Positions 31,795 through 48,565 of a DNA stretch of 64,000 nt are shown here, piece after piece. The notes below the pieces were generated by a model, which was not told where the DNA came from, searched no databases, and was given only the letters and a program-made list of their open reading frames with translations. Both the position numbers and the translations under genes were made by a program. The first letter of the stretch is position 1. Every line of letters begins with the position of its first letter. This DNA comes from Diplonema papillatum (taxonomy: Eukaryota > Euglenozoa > Diplonemea > Diplonemida > Diplonemidae): the NCBI GenBank assembly GCA_030068145.1, contig JAPJBO010000597.1:1-64000 (forward strand), in the 5' to 3' direction.

Positions 31795-32160
31795 CTTTTT
31801 CGAATGGAGCCGAACCAGGAGATAGCCGTAGGAACCGGCCATAAGGCTCAAACCCTCGGAACAACAACTGGATGGATTATGGCTGAACGCCTCCCAGTCT
31901 AGAGGAATGCGTGAGTTACTCAGGGCACATCGGATTTATTGGGCCACGACTAGCTTCGGGCGAACGGCAATTTCCAAATCCACATCCAGATCCCGTGTCT
32001 CCAACCGGGTCTATACGACTCCAAATGGACCGGCGGGCGTAACGTACTGAGGAGCCTGTGGTAGCATCACGGCACTGTCCGATGGAACAACCGTAGATAC
32101 CAGGGACTAGAAACGGGAGTTCCTCTCGCACTACCCCGTATTGCTGTCGGAATGCGCTGG
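31795..32160. repeat. Dispersed repeat family L, copy upstream of the kinesin gene
   Basis: Contains TGGATGGATTATGGCTGAAC, AGAGGAATGCGTGAGTTACT and GTGGTAGCATCACGGC. The same blocks occur rearranged, partly inverted, at 62325-62600. Confidence 0.55.
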
Positions 32161-32311
32161 CCCGATGGGCTCTCTCTTTCTCCATCAGTAGGGTAAACCC
32201 AACCTGTCTCACCCGTTCGCCGAAGCTACCACCAAAGACCAGAACAAAGAGAAGAGAGGCGGTGGTTGGGGCGGGAGCAGCCGGCGAGGGCTTGATCGGG
32301 CCCGTCGGACA

Positions 32312-38197
<5,886 letters not shown>

Positions 38198-38575
38198 TGC
38201 AGCTGGACGATCGCCGGTGTCCGCAGGCACACAGTGTGAGGCTTCGTCTTTCGGGTGTCTTCCGTGCTGTCCACACGGAACTTCTTACCTCGGGCTTATT
38301 GTTGGCAAGGCCGCGTTGCCGCCCTCAAACCTCGCACTTGTGTGCTTGCTAACAAGAACGGCAAAAACGCAAACCAAGCTGGACCACTAGACTGTGCCAC
38401 GAAAGATACGAATCCCGATAACACGCCGTACATAGAACATGAGCCTGCAGAATTGAAGCCGCCCGAATAAGACAGTTTTTCGGGAGGGGGAGTTGCCCAC
38501 ACGCGCTTTTCACACTCAGGTACTTGCAAACACGCGCACGTGTTTCCCAACGGGAATGCTCAGCCGCTTGCAACA

Positions 38576-40257
38576 GTTTTATTGCCCGATCAGCTTTTGG
38601 CGGCAGTGTCGTGGACTACCGTCAAAGACCAGATCCCCTGGGCTCTCCGCAAGTCTGCGGGAGTCAGCTGACACATTGCGAGCGCTGTAGTTCGCCACCG
38701 TACAGCCACCCTTCCTCGGCCCTTATCAGAAAGAGCTTGCACGTGACACTCTCTCGCACCTCCCAACTCATCTTCGAAGCTGACGCGTGACGACCGAACG
38801 ACTGATTGTAACGGGTAACGGGGAAAGAGGGAGTTCGATATCTGGAAACGGAGCACACCTGAATTGTCGTCGAAGGCGCCGTTTTCGGAGCCGCAGCCGC
38901 CGGCCCCGACGTCCGCCGCGGCCTCCGCCTCTAGCTCGCCGTCGCCCCGCTGGAGCCCAAGTTCGCCGGGCAGCGACCGGCTCCGGCACTCGCTGGGCGG
39001 CGGCGACGCCTTCCTGCACGACACGCTGCGCAGCTGGTACTGCTGCTGGATGCTGCCCATTGCGGGTGGTTCTGAGCCGGTCCAGCCCTTGCTGATAGAC
39101 TGCTGATAGACTATGCTTGCCTGTACTGCTGATAGACTAAGCTTGCCTGTGATAGCCTATAATAGCCTATGATAGACTGCTGATAGACTATGCTTGCCTG
39201 TGATAGCCTATAATAGCCTATGATAGACTGCTGATAGACTATGCTTGCCTGTACTGCTGATAGACTAAGCTTGCCTGTGATAGCCTATAATAGCCTATGA
39301 TAGACTGCTGATAGACTATGCTTGCCTGTGATAGCCTATAATAGCCTATGATAGACTGCTGATAGACTATGCTTGCCTGTACTGCTGATAGACTATGCTT
39401 GCCTGTGATAGCCTATGATATGGTCGGTGTAAGCTTGAGTGTGGCAGGTCGGCGCTGAACCAATGTGTCAAAACAGGAGAACAAAGAAAGAAGATGCGAC
39501 GGCGGGCGCTGGCTCAGCTCTGCCAAGAACCGCTCGGTTGAGCACGCTCAGAGTAGCCGCCTTCTCTTGCGTGTGGGCGGCCCCGTGACGTGTTGATTAT
39601 ATTGGTTGCGAAGGGGGGGCTGGCGGTTCGGGTCGGCAAGCCGCGTGCGTGCGCGTTTTGAGTGCGCGTCGCGGGCGACACAGCAACAAACAGGGCGCGA
39701 TGGGGCAGCAAGCACCTTCCGCCGGGAATCGGGGCGGGGGGGGAGAGGAGGCAGCGGCACTCGCTTTGTGTCACAGCTAGAAAAGCTGCTTAAACGCGTG
39801 AGGTGCAGCGGGGGGTGGGCAGCGCCACTTCTTTGCGAGCTGCGGAGATCGTTCTTCCAGGGCCGGCGGGGGCCTTCTCTTTGCCTGGAGGTGGGGATAC
39901 GACTACTTCGCAGCGTTGGGTTGCGACACGGGAATCTGCGAGCTCGTCTTAGGTTTCGTTTGCGGCACAGCTGGTGTTGGATCTTCTCTCTCCCCCCGGT
40001 ATCACGATGCGCGGCCCCCGTGTTCCAGCTGTGTTCCGTCCCCCCCCACTACCTGGTTTGGTGTGGTGCACGTGAGATGACTCGAATATGCTCAGCCTCC
40101 AGCTCTGATACTCATCGCGAGCATGTGCTGTCTCCCTTCCATCTTGGTCATCAAGATTCCTACAGCTAGCGGACTAGTTCGCCTGTACTTAACAACAAGC
40201 GCGCGCCAGCAAAGTTTCACACTTCCCAGCTTCCTATCGGTCGGCCCCTCTGGGGGG
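38576..40257 (+). repeat. Right arm of the large inverted repeat (about 1.7 kb)
   Basis: Inverted copy of 21443-23045. Order from 38576: globin-kinase 3'-end unit (38630-38815), GC-rich exon-like fragment (38859-39080), MITE-end-like TGAGCCGGTCCAGCCC, minisatellite (39090-39425), then the shared region up to CCCCTCTGGGGGG at 40257. Beyond that the two sides are unrelated. Confidence 0.9.
39090..39425. repeat. Minisatellite in the right arm
   Basis: Units CTGATAGACTATGCTTGCCT and GTGATAGCCTATAATAGCCT with GATAGACTGCTGATAGA; longer than the left-arm array. Confidence 0.85.
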
Positions 40258-40869
40258 AGGCGGTCGAATGCCTCAGACTGCGTTGTCGACTCCCGTTTCG
40301 ACTACGTGTGGCTTGCTGACCATTCTCGATTGGGTGGACCATCTTGAAAAGAGAGCAGCAGCAGGAGGAGGAGAAAAAAAATTCCCCCAAAAAACCCCCT
40401 CTCCAATGGGCGTGTGGGAGTCTGTGTTCACCCGACCCTTACCGACCCCAGTTCGACACACGATGCCCTCTTGTCCTCCTCTTGGGCGGAAGGACTTTCG
40501 GCGCCCCGTCTTTCGTTGAATCGAGAATGTCCCGACTTTTCCCTCGTCAAGCTCACTAACCACAGGGGTCCGAAAAGGTTTCTGGGGTACAGGTTGACGT
40601 TGAATGCCACCGGAACACCGGCTTACAGAACAACATGCCGCAGAAAAAGTTGTTGCAGAGAAAAGTAATTGCAACAGTAGCATGTGTGGCCGACCTAGAT
40701 GCGTAACTGCACGGGCAATTCCTGCTGTAGTGCTAGCATCGACACGTCCGGCCACAACATCAGCGATGGAAACTACATCTAAGGATACGCAAATTGCCCA
40801 ATAGCAACACTGCTGAGGCAGCGAAGAGAAATAGCCTCGACACGTACTTAGTACGTTAGAAGCATGAAT
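40258..40869. other. No gene seen
   Basis: Flank of the inverted repeat. A minus-strand frame runs through it into the 18S-derived sequence and is therefore not credible. Confidence 0.4.
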
Positions 40870-41063
40870 GATATCTAAACCTGTCAATGAACACAATTGG
40901 TGGACAAGTCTGGTGCCAGCACCCGCGGTAATTCCAGCACCAATAGCGTATATTAATTTGCTGTTAAAAAGCTCGTAGTTGGATCCAGTGGAATGGCCTG
41001 CCACGCGTGTGCGACCAATCGCACTTCGCCTTTGAATATCGAAAGGGATACTAAAATAGGAGG
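40870..41063 (+). pseudogene. 18S (SSU) rRNA-derived fragment
   Basis: Carries the 530-loop region: CAAGTCTGGTGCCAGCACCC, GCGGTAATTCCAGCACCAAT, AGCGTATATTAATTT, then GTTAAAAAGCTCGTAGTTGG. Two near-universal positions are changed (CAGCACCCGCGG for CAGCAGCCGCGG; CAGCACCAATAG for CAGCTCCAATAG) and bases are missing before GTTAAAAAG. The V4 region is very short, after which ATACTAAAATAGGA resembles the next conserved block. This is a decayed fragment, not a working gene. Confidence 0.8.
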
Positions 41064-42017
41064 ATAAGCGGCTTTCGTTTGCGTGCTCTGGTTTCTTCTC
41101 TCTCTCTCTCCTTCGAGATAGCCGCTGCGCACTCTACTGTCGCTCTGTGGCTCCTTCCGTATAAGAACCGGGCGGCTACGCCCCCCCGATAGACCGAATT
41201 CACCTTTACCTTTCTTTTTTGTGCATGGAGTGCTAACAATGCGGTGTTGGGGCTAAGAATTATTGGCTGGGATACTGCGGGCTGGTATTTGCCGAAAGTC
41301 GGTGAGTTCCGCTTGCGCGCACAAAGAAGAAAAAAGGGGCGTGGCTCCTTTGTTGATCATTTTTGCGAAAGGCACGCAGCATTGATTCGACCTTTTGCGC
41401 GAAAGCGATTGCGCGGAACCAAAATGGAAGCGGGTATCGGCTCGAAACGTGCGCAATGGCTGCCGAACTCGGCTGCAAGGCAAGCGTCTGGTGAACTCAC
41501 CGTGGCGTGGTGTCAAGCGGAAGGCACACTTAGGATCCAGGTGCAATCGCATCGAAATCACAGAAACGAAGAAAGTTGAAGCTCTCTGATTTGACTCAAG
41601 GGGGCGCCTTGTAGGCCCGCCCTTCTCGGGGATGCTTGAGGAAGAGACAGATGTCATATTCGGTAGGCGCGCGTTTTGGCTCCCAGCCGCCTCTTCGTGC
41701 GCGTGTGAACACACTTGAGCGACGTGGCCTTGCCAACTGACGCTTCACCATCGTCCTTGCAGCGACTGCCGCGCAGCCAAGACCACCCAAACTACACTAC
41801 ATCGACGACCTGGGCGACGAACTGGCTGCGATGCCACCCGCTAACACGGGCTCGAAAAGGCGGGGGAACTGGCGAGCTTGTCCACCCGGGCCCAGTTTTA
41901 TTGCTCGGGGTATCGGCCCGAAAGCTCTAACGAAACTGTTATTAAAACATCCTTGGGAACAAAGCACACAACAAGGGGAGCAAAAAGAAAACAAACAACC
42001 AAAACAAAACAAAGCAC

Positions 42018-42061
<44 letters not shown>

Positions 42062-42149
42062 GACTTAAGCGCAAAAAGACTTGACTCTTCGCGCGCACGA
42101 AAAAGGAAAAAAGATAAAGGACAAACCAACCCTCTAGAAAAGGAGCAAA
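41064..42149. other. Upstream region of the kinase gene with one exon-like stretch and a (CA)n tract
   Basis: About 41760-41850 follows a possible acceptor (CCATCGTCCTTGCAG) and reads PKLHYIDDLGDELAAMPP with nearly all G/C third positions, like the real genes, but no gene model could be built. A (CA)n tract lies at about 42019-42057. Confidence 0.35.
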
Positions 42150-43211
42150 ATGGGCTGCACGGAATCGACCGAGTACAAATCAAAGGCGCTCGAGAGATCT
42201 TACGCGAAAACGCCGAGCAAGCAGAAGCTGGTCATCGAGCACCCGGTGAAGCCGTTGTTCCTGGGTTCAACCGTACTCAGCGACAGTACGACGTCACCGG
42301 AGTCCCTGCCGTTGACGCTTACATCGAGCGTGGGTTCGCTGAGTACCACGCTTCCAGGAATGCCCGCGACGGTCACACTTGGCAACCAAACGTTCAACGT
42401 GCATGACTTCCTCGGGCAAGGCACGTATGCTGTCGTCCACAAGGTCACCGACCAGCAAACCGGCACCGAGTACGCGCTCAAGTCTTTCAACAAAGACAAG
42501 ATGACTGACAGCGACCTGAACAACGTCGCCAGGCGCGAGGTGGACCTCCTCAAGAAAATCGCGGGCGCCACGGAAGCGCCGCAGATGTGGCATCCGAACG
42601 TGTGCAACATGCACGCTTCAGGTGAAGACCACCAGTGGCTGCACATGGTCCTCGAGCTCGCGGAGTCGACCGACTTCCAAGACGTTCTCAAGGAGCGCAA
42701 GCTGAGCGAAGACGAGGTTAAGACCTACTTCATGGAGCTCATGGAAACCCTCGACTGGCTGCACTCTTCCCGCGGAGTTTGCCACCGAGACATCAAGCCC
42801 AGCAACCTCCTCCTGTCATTCGACGGGCACCTGATGCTGACTGACTTCGGCCTGGGTGATTCGGTGCTGTCCAGGTCCGGCCACACCGAGCAAAGAGAGT
42901 TGTGCGGAACGCTCGACTTCGTGGCGCCGGAGGTTGGCCAGAGTGCGTACGACGGCAGAAAGGCGGACGTCTGGTCGTGCGGTGTGACGCTCTTCCAGCT
43001 GCTCACCGGGAAAATGCCGTGGTCTTCGAGCAGCAAGACGTACCGCCGCAAGCAGATCAGCGAGGCCAACTACCGGTCGTCGGCGCTCTCGAAGTTCTCA
43101 CCCGAGGTCCAAGACCTCGTCTCCCGGCTCCTGACCGCCGATCCCGAATCCCGCCCGACCGCTTGCGAAGTCAGGCGCCACCCGTGGATCGCCCGCGTGT
43201 CCTCCTTCTGA
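42150..43211 (+). CDS. N-myristoylation-signal serine/threonine protein kinase (353 aa)
   Basis: Begins MGCTES: Gly2 with Ser6 is a typical N-myristoylation signal and Cys3 a likely palmitoylation site, so the kinase is expected at membranes. Residues ~10-80 are Ser/Thr-rich and probably disordered. Kinase domain ~83-350: LGQGTYAVV (88-96), ALK Lys111, an RREVDLL helix, HRDIKPSN (212-219), DFG (232-234), GTLDFVAPE (APE 259-261), DVWSCGVTLFQLLTGKMPW and HPWI at the end. All catalytic residues are present. The fold is closest to CAMK-like or LKB1/CAMKK-like kinases by eye; the subgroup is not certain. It lacks EF-hands or other C-terminal domains. Single exon, and the start codon has an AAAATGG context. 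A MITE begins 60 bp after the stop. Confidence 0.85.
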   Translation: MGCTESTEYKSKALERSYAKTPSKQKLVIEHPVKPLFLGSTVLSDSTTSPESLPLTLTSSVGSLSTTLPGMPATVTLGNQTFNVHDFLGQGTYAVVHKVTDQQTGTEYALKSFNKDKMTDSDLNNVARREVDLLKKIAGATEAPQMWHPNVCNMHASGEDHQWLHMVLELAESTDFQDVLKERKLSEDEVKTYFMELMETLDWLHSSRGVCHRDIKPSNLLLSFDGHLMLTDFGLGDSVLSRSGHTEQRELCGTLDFVAPEVGQSAYDGRKADVWSCGVTLFQLLTGKMPWSSSSKTYRRKQISEANYRSSALSKFSPEVQDLVSRLLTADPESRPTACEVRRHPWIARVSSF

Positions 43212-43270
43212 GCCGTGCGCCCCAGGTTTTGGGTGCACCTAGAACAGAATTAAAGGATATGGACGAAAGG

Positions 43271-43421
43271 AGGGGGTCGAATAATAACATCCTGTGTTAT
43301 TATCCGATTTGTCGAATAATAAAGAAAGTTCCGGGTAGCCGAACAGGAGCAGGATCGAATAGTGGTAGTGTTTTTAGACAGCCAGACGTGTGTCTAATAA
43401 CTGTTATTATTCGACCCCCCT
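43271..43421. mobile_element. MITE family J, copy 1
   Basis: Inverted ends AGGGGGTCGAATAATAACA and TGTTATTATTCGACCCCCC, about 150 bp, no ORF. It sits in the presumed 3' UTR or downstream flank of the kinase gene. A diverged copy is at 59600-59772. Confidence 0.8.
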
Positions 43422-44077
43422 CTTAACGCAAAAAGAGGGGGAAAAAAAAAAGAAGTACTCATCTAGTTGTGGTGTCATGTTATTTCAACAGACCACACCC
43501 AAGTCCTATTTCCATTTTAGTGTCACCACCTTTTTTTTGCTGCCTATCGAGGAAACCCCCCCCCCCCCCCCCCCCCCCCCCCAAACGAAATCGGGGCACC
43601 AACCTGCACAATTCCTGCAGAAGTCGCATGTTTGCGATTTGGATAACGCGAGGTACACTCACAGAATGTGGGTATTTCAATTGCCGAAGGTTACCCGAAA
43701 GGCTCTGGAAGAATTTCGTTCTTTCAGCGAGCCTTCACTCTAAAAACCGGTCCATCGAAAGAACGAAATCCAGTCTGCACTCACACACACGCACTCACGA
43801 GTTCAAAATAGCGACAACAGCTCACACCAATATACGATACCTCAAAGGAACCTTTTCGACAGCGGTCACCCGGAGACTATAAAAACCCCGGATCTCGAAG
43901 TGAACTCACACTCTATTAAGGTGCCGCCTGGACATTGCTGCATTCAACGCAGGGCACTGGCTTGGGGGGATTCGAAAGCCAGTTTCATTGGCAGGAAACG
44001 CGATTGCCAAACCGCAGGGACTGGCCCCGCGGCGCAAACGGATCGCCCAGTGCAAGTCCCCTGCCGTACACCGTCAT
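43422..44077. other. Intergenic with poly(C) tract and module C copies
   Basis: Poly(C) at about 43557-43582; weak C modules at about 43690-43745 and 43861-43917. Confidence 0.5.
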
Positions 44078-44257
44078 TGAGCCGGTCCGTCCCTATGTCT
44101 TAAAACTGCATCGAAGTGCCTGCCGCGGTTTTTCACAGTGAATCACGGTCCACCACGGTCTACCAGGTCCATCCCTAGTCCCTAGAGCTGCATCGCATTG
44201 CCCGGTGCTGTATTCTTCGGTCTATCACGGTCTATCAAGAGGGGATGGACCGGCTCA
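44078..44257. mobile_element. 180-bp MITE family H, copy 2
   Basis: Ends TGAGCCGGTCCGTCCC and GGGATGGACCGGCTCA; interior like 19807-19986. Confidence 0.85.
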
Positions 44258-44747
44258 GCCATAAAACGAAGAGAAAACACGGGCACCGCATTTAGGAGTT
44301 CGATCCTTTCGTGCGCACCCCGTCAACGAACGCCGCCAACAGGCAACTGACTGAGCGAATCCGCCAGATACCCAACAACTTCACTCTACAAACCTCAAAA
44401 AAGTCAAAGCGAACTTTATCTCTTAAAAAAACGCTAAACAGTCCCCCCAGGAGGCTGGCAGCTCCCTGTAAACACCCTCTGAGAGAAACTCGTTTCTCGC
44501 AGTGCTCGCTTCCTTCGAACGCAAACGTGTTACATTGCCAAACTAGCAGCGGGTAGAATCAAGTAAAACCAACACACGGCATAACGGCAAACGCGTTCCA
44601 TTGCTAACAATAAAACCTTCGGCAGCGGGATGTCCGGCATAAAAGCAGCAAAGAATCAGCACAGGAAAGGGAAAATGAGAAGAAAAAAAAAAAAAAAAAA
44701 ACAAGTACAGAGGCCAACACCTCTAAAGCGACGTCGTTCCGTGAGCG
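44258..44747. other. No gene seen; weak module C
   Basis: A weak C module at about 44380-44430 and a poly(A) run at about 44683-44701. Confidence 0.4.
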
Positions 44748-44945
44748 TTTCGATTTTCGTCGGTGGATATGCACCTGTTTTGTCGTTCCGTGAGCGTTTC
44801 GATTTTCGTCGGTGGATATGCACCTGTTTTGTGGGAAATACTAGTGGAGGGCGCCTGTTGCATTCTCAAAAAGGAGCTGCGCCGTGGCCCGCATGAAACC
44901 TAGGTAAAAACATGGGTCCGGTGCCGGGTGCAACGTTCAACAACA
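44748..44945 (-). mobile_element. SINE-like family A, diverged copy with duplicated tail side
   Basis: The segment GAGCGTTTCGATTTTCGTCG with GTGGATATGCACCTGTTTTG occurs twice in tandem (about 44741-44779 and 44792-44832). GGGAAATACTAGTGGAGG, CGCCTGTTGCATTCTC and CAACGTTCAACAACATG follow in family A order. Confidence 0.5.
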
Positions 44946-45322
44946 TGAAACACCTGCAAGACTCGGCAATTGGATTCGTCATTCGCCTGCCTATTTGCAC
45001 GTAAAAAAAAAAAGGGGGCAGGAATGGGGAGGAGTGGAGAAAATGCAGAGGAGTAATTGCCGACCGTTCGTTGCTTGCCACAGTCAGGGTACACACATGG
45101 TACCCGTCGAGTGTGCTTCGATGATCTTACGCCTTTGGGGTTGCTGCCTTTTAGGAGCAGCGCCATGTAGGTTCGGTGTTTTTGTCGACAGTCTGGTGCA
45201 AGAAAAGTTTAGTCTGAGAAGACCCGCCTCGACCCACCCGAATTCTCCTGTTGTAGGCTCGGGCGGTGTGCTCATCCTGCTTGATGCGCTTTTTGCTCCA
45301 GTTCCGACCGATATGCTAAAGT

Positions 45323-45502
45323 TGAGCCGGTCCGTCCCTATCTCTTGAAACTGCATCGAAGTGCCTGCCGCTGTTTATCACAGTGAATCACGGTTCACCA
45401 CGGTATATCAGGTCCATCTTTAGTCCCTAGAGCTGCATCGAATTGCCCGGTGCTGGATTCTTCGGTCTATCACGGTCTATCAAGAATTGATGGACCGTCT
45501 CA
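45323..45502. mobile_element. 180-bp MITE family H, copy 3
   Basis: Left end TGAGCCGGTCCGTCCC; right end TGATGGACCGTCTCA carries substitutions. The interior matches copies 1 and 2. Confidence 0.85.
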
Positions 45503-45519
45503 AAAGTAGCTGCATCGTC

Positions 45520-45570
45520 ATCTTCCCCTCTCGAGCCTCCGTTCGAAATAAAGCAGGCCCCTCCCGAGTA
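45520..45570 (-). mobile_element. SINE-like family A, head fragment
   Basis: GAGCCTCCGTTCGAAATAAA, then CTCCCGAGTATTTCC: only the head part of the element. Confidence 0.45.
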
Positions 45571-45794
45571 TTTCCGATTACGGTTCTCCCCTCCCCAAAA
45601 CAGTAGACGGCGGCGCTCAATTGTCGTCGGACGCCTCTCGTGGCACCGCGGCGCTTTCCCATCAAACTGAGCGCCCCCGTCCTATTCTAAGGGGACTTTT
45701 CGGTTTTTTCTGTGTATTTGTATATTGTGGTGAAAGAACTTGTTGCAACAAGTTCGTGTGATCTGCGTTTCAGGTTTCCACAACTCTCTGTAGT

Positions 45795-46165
45795 TGAGCT
45801 GGTCCGCCCCCTGCTGATAGACTCTTATCGTGGGCTAATTGAGGTTAGAATGCAGAATATCTGTAGCGATGGCCTGCATTAGCCACTGGATGGCTACCTC
45901 TCTGATCGTACCGTGTCGTGCTTCTGCCACTCTGATCGTTTGGGTTAGTTTTGGGTTAGAATGCAAAGAATCTGGCGATAATCTGCATCGCCGGCGTCGC
46001 GGTTATCTTTAGCCATACGTCAACTCTCTCCGCACGTGGTGCGCCATCTTCAGCTCGTCTTGGTCGTCGCACTCAGGCACGCTTGGTGCTTCGCTTCGGT
46101 TATGCTCTGTTTCTTGCGACAGACAGGAGCAGGCGATTCGATTGAAATGGGGGTGGACTGGCTCA
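45795..46165. mobile_element. MITE family H-prime, long copy
   Basis: Ends TGAGCTGGTCCGCCCC and GGGGTGGACTGGCTCA. The interior repeats GGTTAGAATGCA(A)AGAATCT twice. Same family as 20018-20175 with a longer interior. Confidence 0.65.
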
Positions 46166-47310
46166 GCAGTTCTTAGAACGTACGACGAGCATGAGCAAAC
46201 AAAGGACCGGTTGTTGCCGTGTCCGCGAAACTGACCGGTTGAACATGCGGTCTTCCCTGAGAGAGGGTGGAGAAATAGTCGGAAAAGAGCCATTTTCCCA
46301 TAGGTTCTAAAGCAGACTTTTTTCTCTACATATGAGGCCAGCAAGGAGGGAGGTTTGGGCAGTAGAATCCTGACAAGTCGCGTTTCTGTGCGTGTGGGGT
46401 ATGCGGCCTGTGCAACGGACAGGAAGAGAAGCGGCTGTGCTCAGGAGTGCGCGGATCCCTCATTCGGCCTCAGAATACGTCAAATACTCGAGGTTATGTA
46501 CGGCGCGTGCCCCACGTGCACATCGTCATCCTTTGCCAGAATCCTTCTGCCCGCAGCCCCCCTACCCCTGTTGGCATCCTTCCGCATGGAAGCTTCTGCT
46601 AGAACAAAAGTCACATTGAGCGACTCCAACCGCCCCCTTCCCCTCCATTAGACTCAGTGCAGGAACCAAGTCCGACACTTGCTGTCGTCGGCGAGAAGTC
46701 GAAAGACAACGGGCCGACGTTCAGCGGCGGAAACGCAGAAATAGAGCACATTCCCCTAGGAACACGAGACAGTCTTGAACATGCACACTGAAAAGATAAC
46801 AGTAACACCGAAGGAAGCAACCCGTCTTCCTCCCCCCGAACATCTTCTTCACAACGAGAGACGTTTCATACCGAGGAACTGGTCGAAAAATAGACGACGA
46901 GAATACACGATACGTAGAATCCTGAACTGACGAACCGAGTTTTGGATCGAACCGTCACTTGAGAAGAGTGAGCGTCACAACAACAACCATCACACCCATA
47001 CTGATCCAATCGGCAATCCGGTTGATGGCCGACACCGGTGTGTAGACCGTCTAGACTGTCTGCCGGCCGGTTGATTTGACAAAAGCCGCCTCAAGAACAC
47101 GTGAAGGACACCTGTTTTGCCGGAAAAAGGGGGGCCCCCAGCAACCCAAAACTCGAAACCTACCACTCAGGTGGTCCTAGAATGCTCCGGAACTGCAGGA
47201 AAAGTGGTCGGATGCTCGTTTAGGCTGGGAGAACGGCCGCAGAATGCAAAAAACAAGGCAGAATCACCTCCACAAGGCTATTCCTTCAGCATTTAAAGGA
47301 CATTCCTGCT
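46166..47310. other. Gene-poor interval
   Basis: A weak K module at about 46685-46745. No gene seen. Confidence 0.35.
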
Positions 47311-47370
47311 GCGAAAGTCACCCGGAGACTCTAAAGACCGGGAGCTTCAAGCGAGCTTCACCTCTGAAAG
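47311..47370 (+). repeat. Module C copy
   Basis: AAAGTCACCCGGAGACTCTA then GAGCTTCAAGCGAGCTTCAC; directly followed by a SINE-like element. Confidence 0.65.
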
Positions 47371-47374
47371 CATT

Positions 47375-47606
47375 TCTTTTTTTTTTTTGTATAAGCACCT
47401 GCTTTGTAGGAAATGCTTGAGGAGACTGCCAGTTGCGATAGATCAAAGGAGGTAAATGTGCTGTAGCCCACACGAAACACAGGTAACCCTGGGTTTAGTG
47501 GCGGGCGTAAGCGCTCAACAAAAAAGACCCACTTTGTAGTTGTATTGTTTTCTCCCCCTCTAGCCTCCTTCGAAATGAGCACAAGGCAGTCCCTCGAGTA
47601 TTTTTT
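47375..47606 (-). mobile_element. SINE-like family A, full-length copy
   Basis: Poly(T) on the plus strand at 47375-47389 (tail) through to CTCGAGTATTTTTT at 47606 (head). A good reference copy. Confidence 0.8.
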
Positions 47607-47806
47607 ACCAAACATGAAATGTTGGAGGAAATGAGAAGCTCGTCGCCGCAAACCGTGGCGTTTTCACTTGCGTCCTGAATCCAGCTTTACGTAAAAAACG
47701 ATCAGGCACTGCGTTCAACGAAAACAACTCTCTCTTCACATCATCATCATCATCATTAGTTTTGTATCAGCCGCGGTTGTGCGAGTGACGAGCTCTTATT
47801 TTTTAC
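47607..47806. repeat. Dispersed repeat family P with short (ATC)n
   Basis: ACATGAAATGTTGGAGGAAA, GCGTTTTCACTTGCGTCCTG, (ATC) x5-6 at about 47739-47757, then TATCAGCCGCGGTTGTGCGA. Confidence 0.75.
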
Positions 47807-48454
47807 TTTGTCGTATGAGATCGCAGATCACAGATTAACATCAGACGATCTACTAACACTTGGCCGAGGCTAATTTCCCCGACGCTATCCCGAAGGCATC
47901 GTTACAATCGCCACAAATAATACGTGAGAACAGGACCGCCCAAGTAGAGGACCCTCAGGACCATGACCACTTGCCACCTGCAACCACGTCCGGGGTTTGC
48001 GTTGAGAATTTTCTTGCGCTCCTGCACCGCGAGGTGCAGTTTCTGTGCTGCAGGACCCAGGCTTCACACCCGTGGTGCACGAGTTTCTGTGGCTGCAGGA
48101 CCCTGCGGTCGGCGCACGACGATATTGAGTTTGTAACGATTCACGTGCCAAGGAGGCACCGGTCCCAAACGACACACCACTCATAAGCGGCCGCGTCGAC
48201 GAAGCCAGGCGTGCATACCAGCGCGTGTCTGGCGCGGTCAAGCCGCAAAGTCGTTGGCGTGAGCCCCGATGAAGCGTCGAAATGCGCGGATATTGGTTGC
48301 GGCAGCGAAGATCCGACGGAGTAGCGAAATCACTGGGACCACCGGGCGGCCCTGAAAGAGAGCGAAACAACTCGCTCTCGGGGTGCAACCCAGACGCAGA
48401 GCGCACCCCGCAACCGCGGCATGCAAAGCTTTGAAGTCGGGTTAGCACCGTGCA
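47807..48454. other. No gene seen
   Basis: Contains TTGCCACCTGCAACCACGTC at about 47970 (shared with 9552) and two near-repeats of GTTTCTGTGCTGCAGGACCC. A 187-residue minus-strand frame has no recognisable domain. Confidence 0.35.
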
Positions 48455-48565
48455 GCACCCCGTTACGCTGCTGCGCCCCTGTGGCTAACCGTGTTTACGG
48501 GCTTGTGTTCAGCGCAAGCGCCAAGCCTCAGAGTCCGCCACGCCTTGATTTCGCTACCCAGGGTG
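48455..48565. repeat. Dispersed repeat family E, copy 4
   Basis: GGGCTTGTGTTCAGCGCAAG, CGCCAAGCCTCAGAG, then CCACGCCTTGATTTCG. Confidence 0.6.

Noticed and set aside
40273-41004. 243-residue minus-strand protein
   Set aside because: It runs antisense through the 18S-derived fragment and the repeat flank; not credible as a gene.
40870-41063. Functional 18S rRNA gene
   Set aside because: Changes at near-universal positions, a deletion next to the 530-loop block and no flanking rRNA domains.
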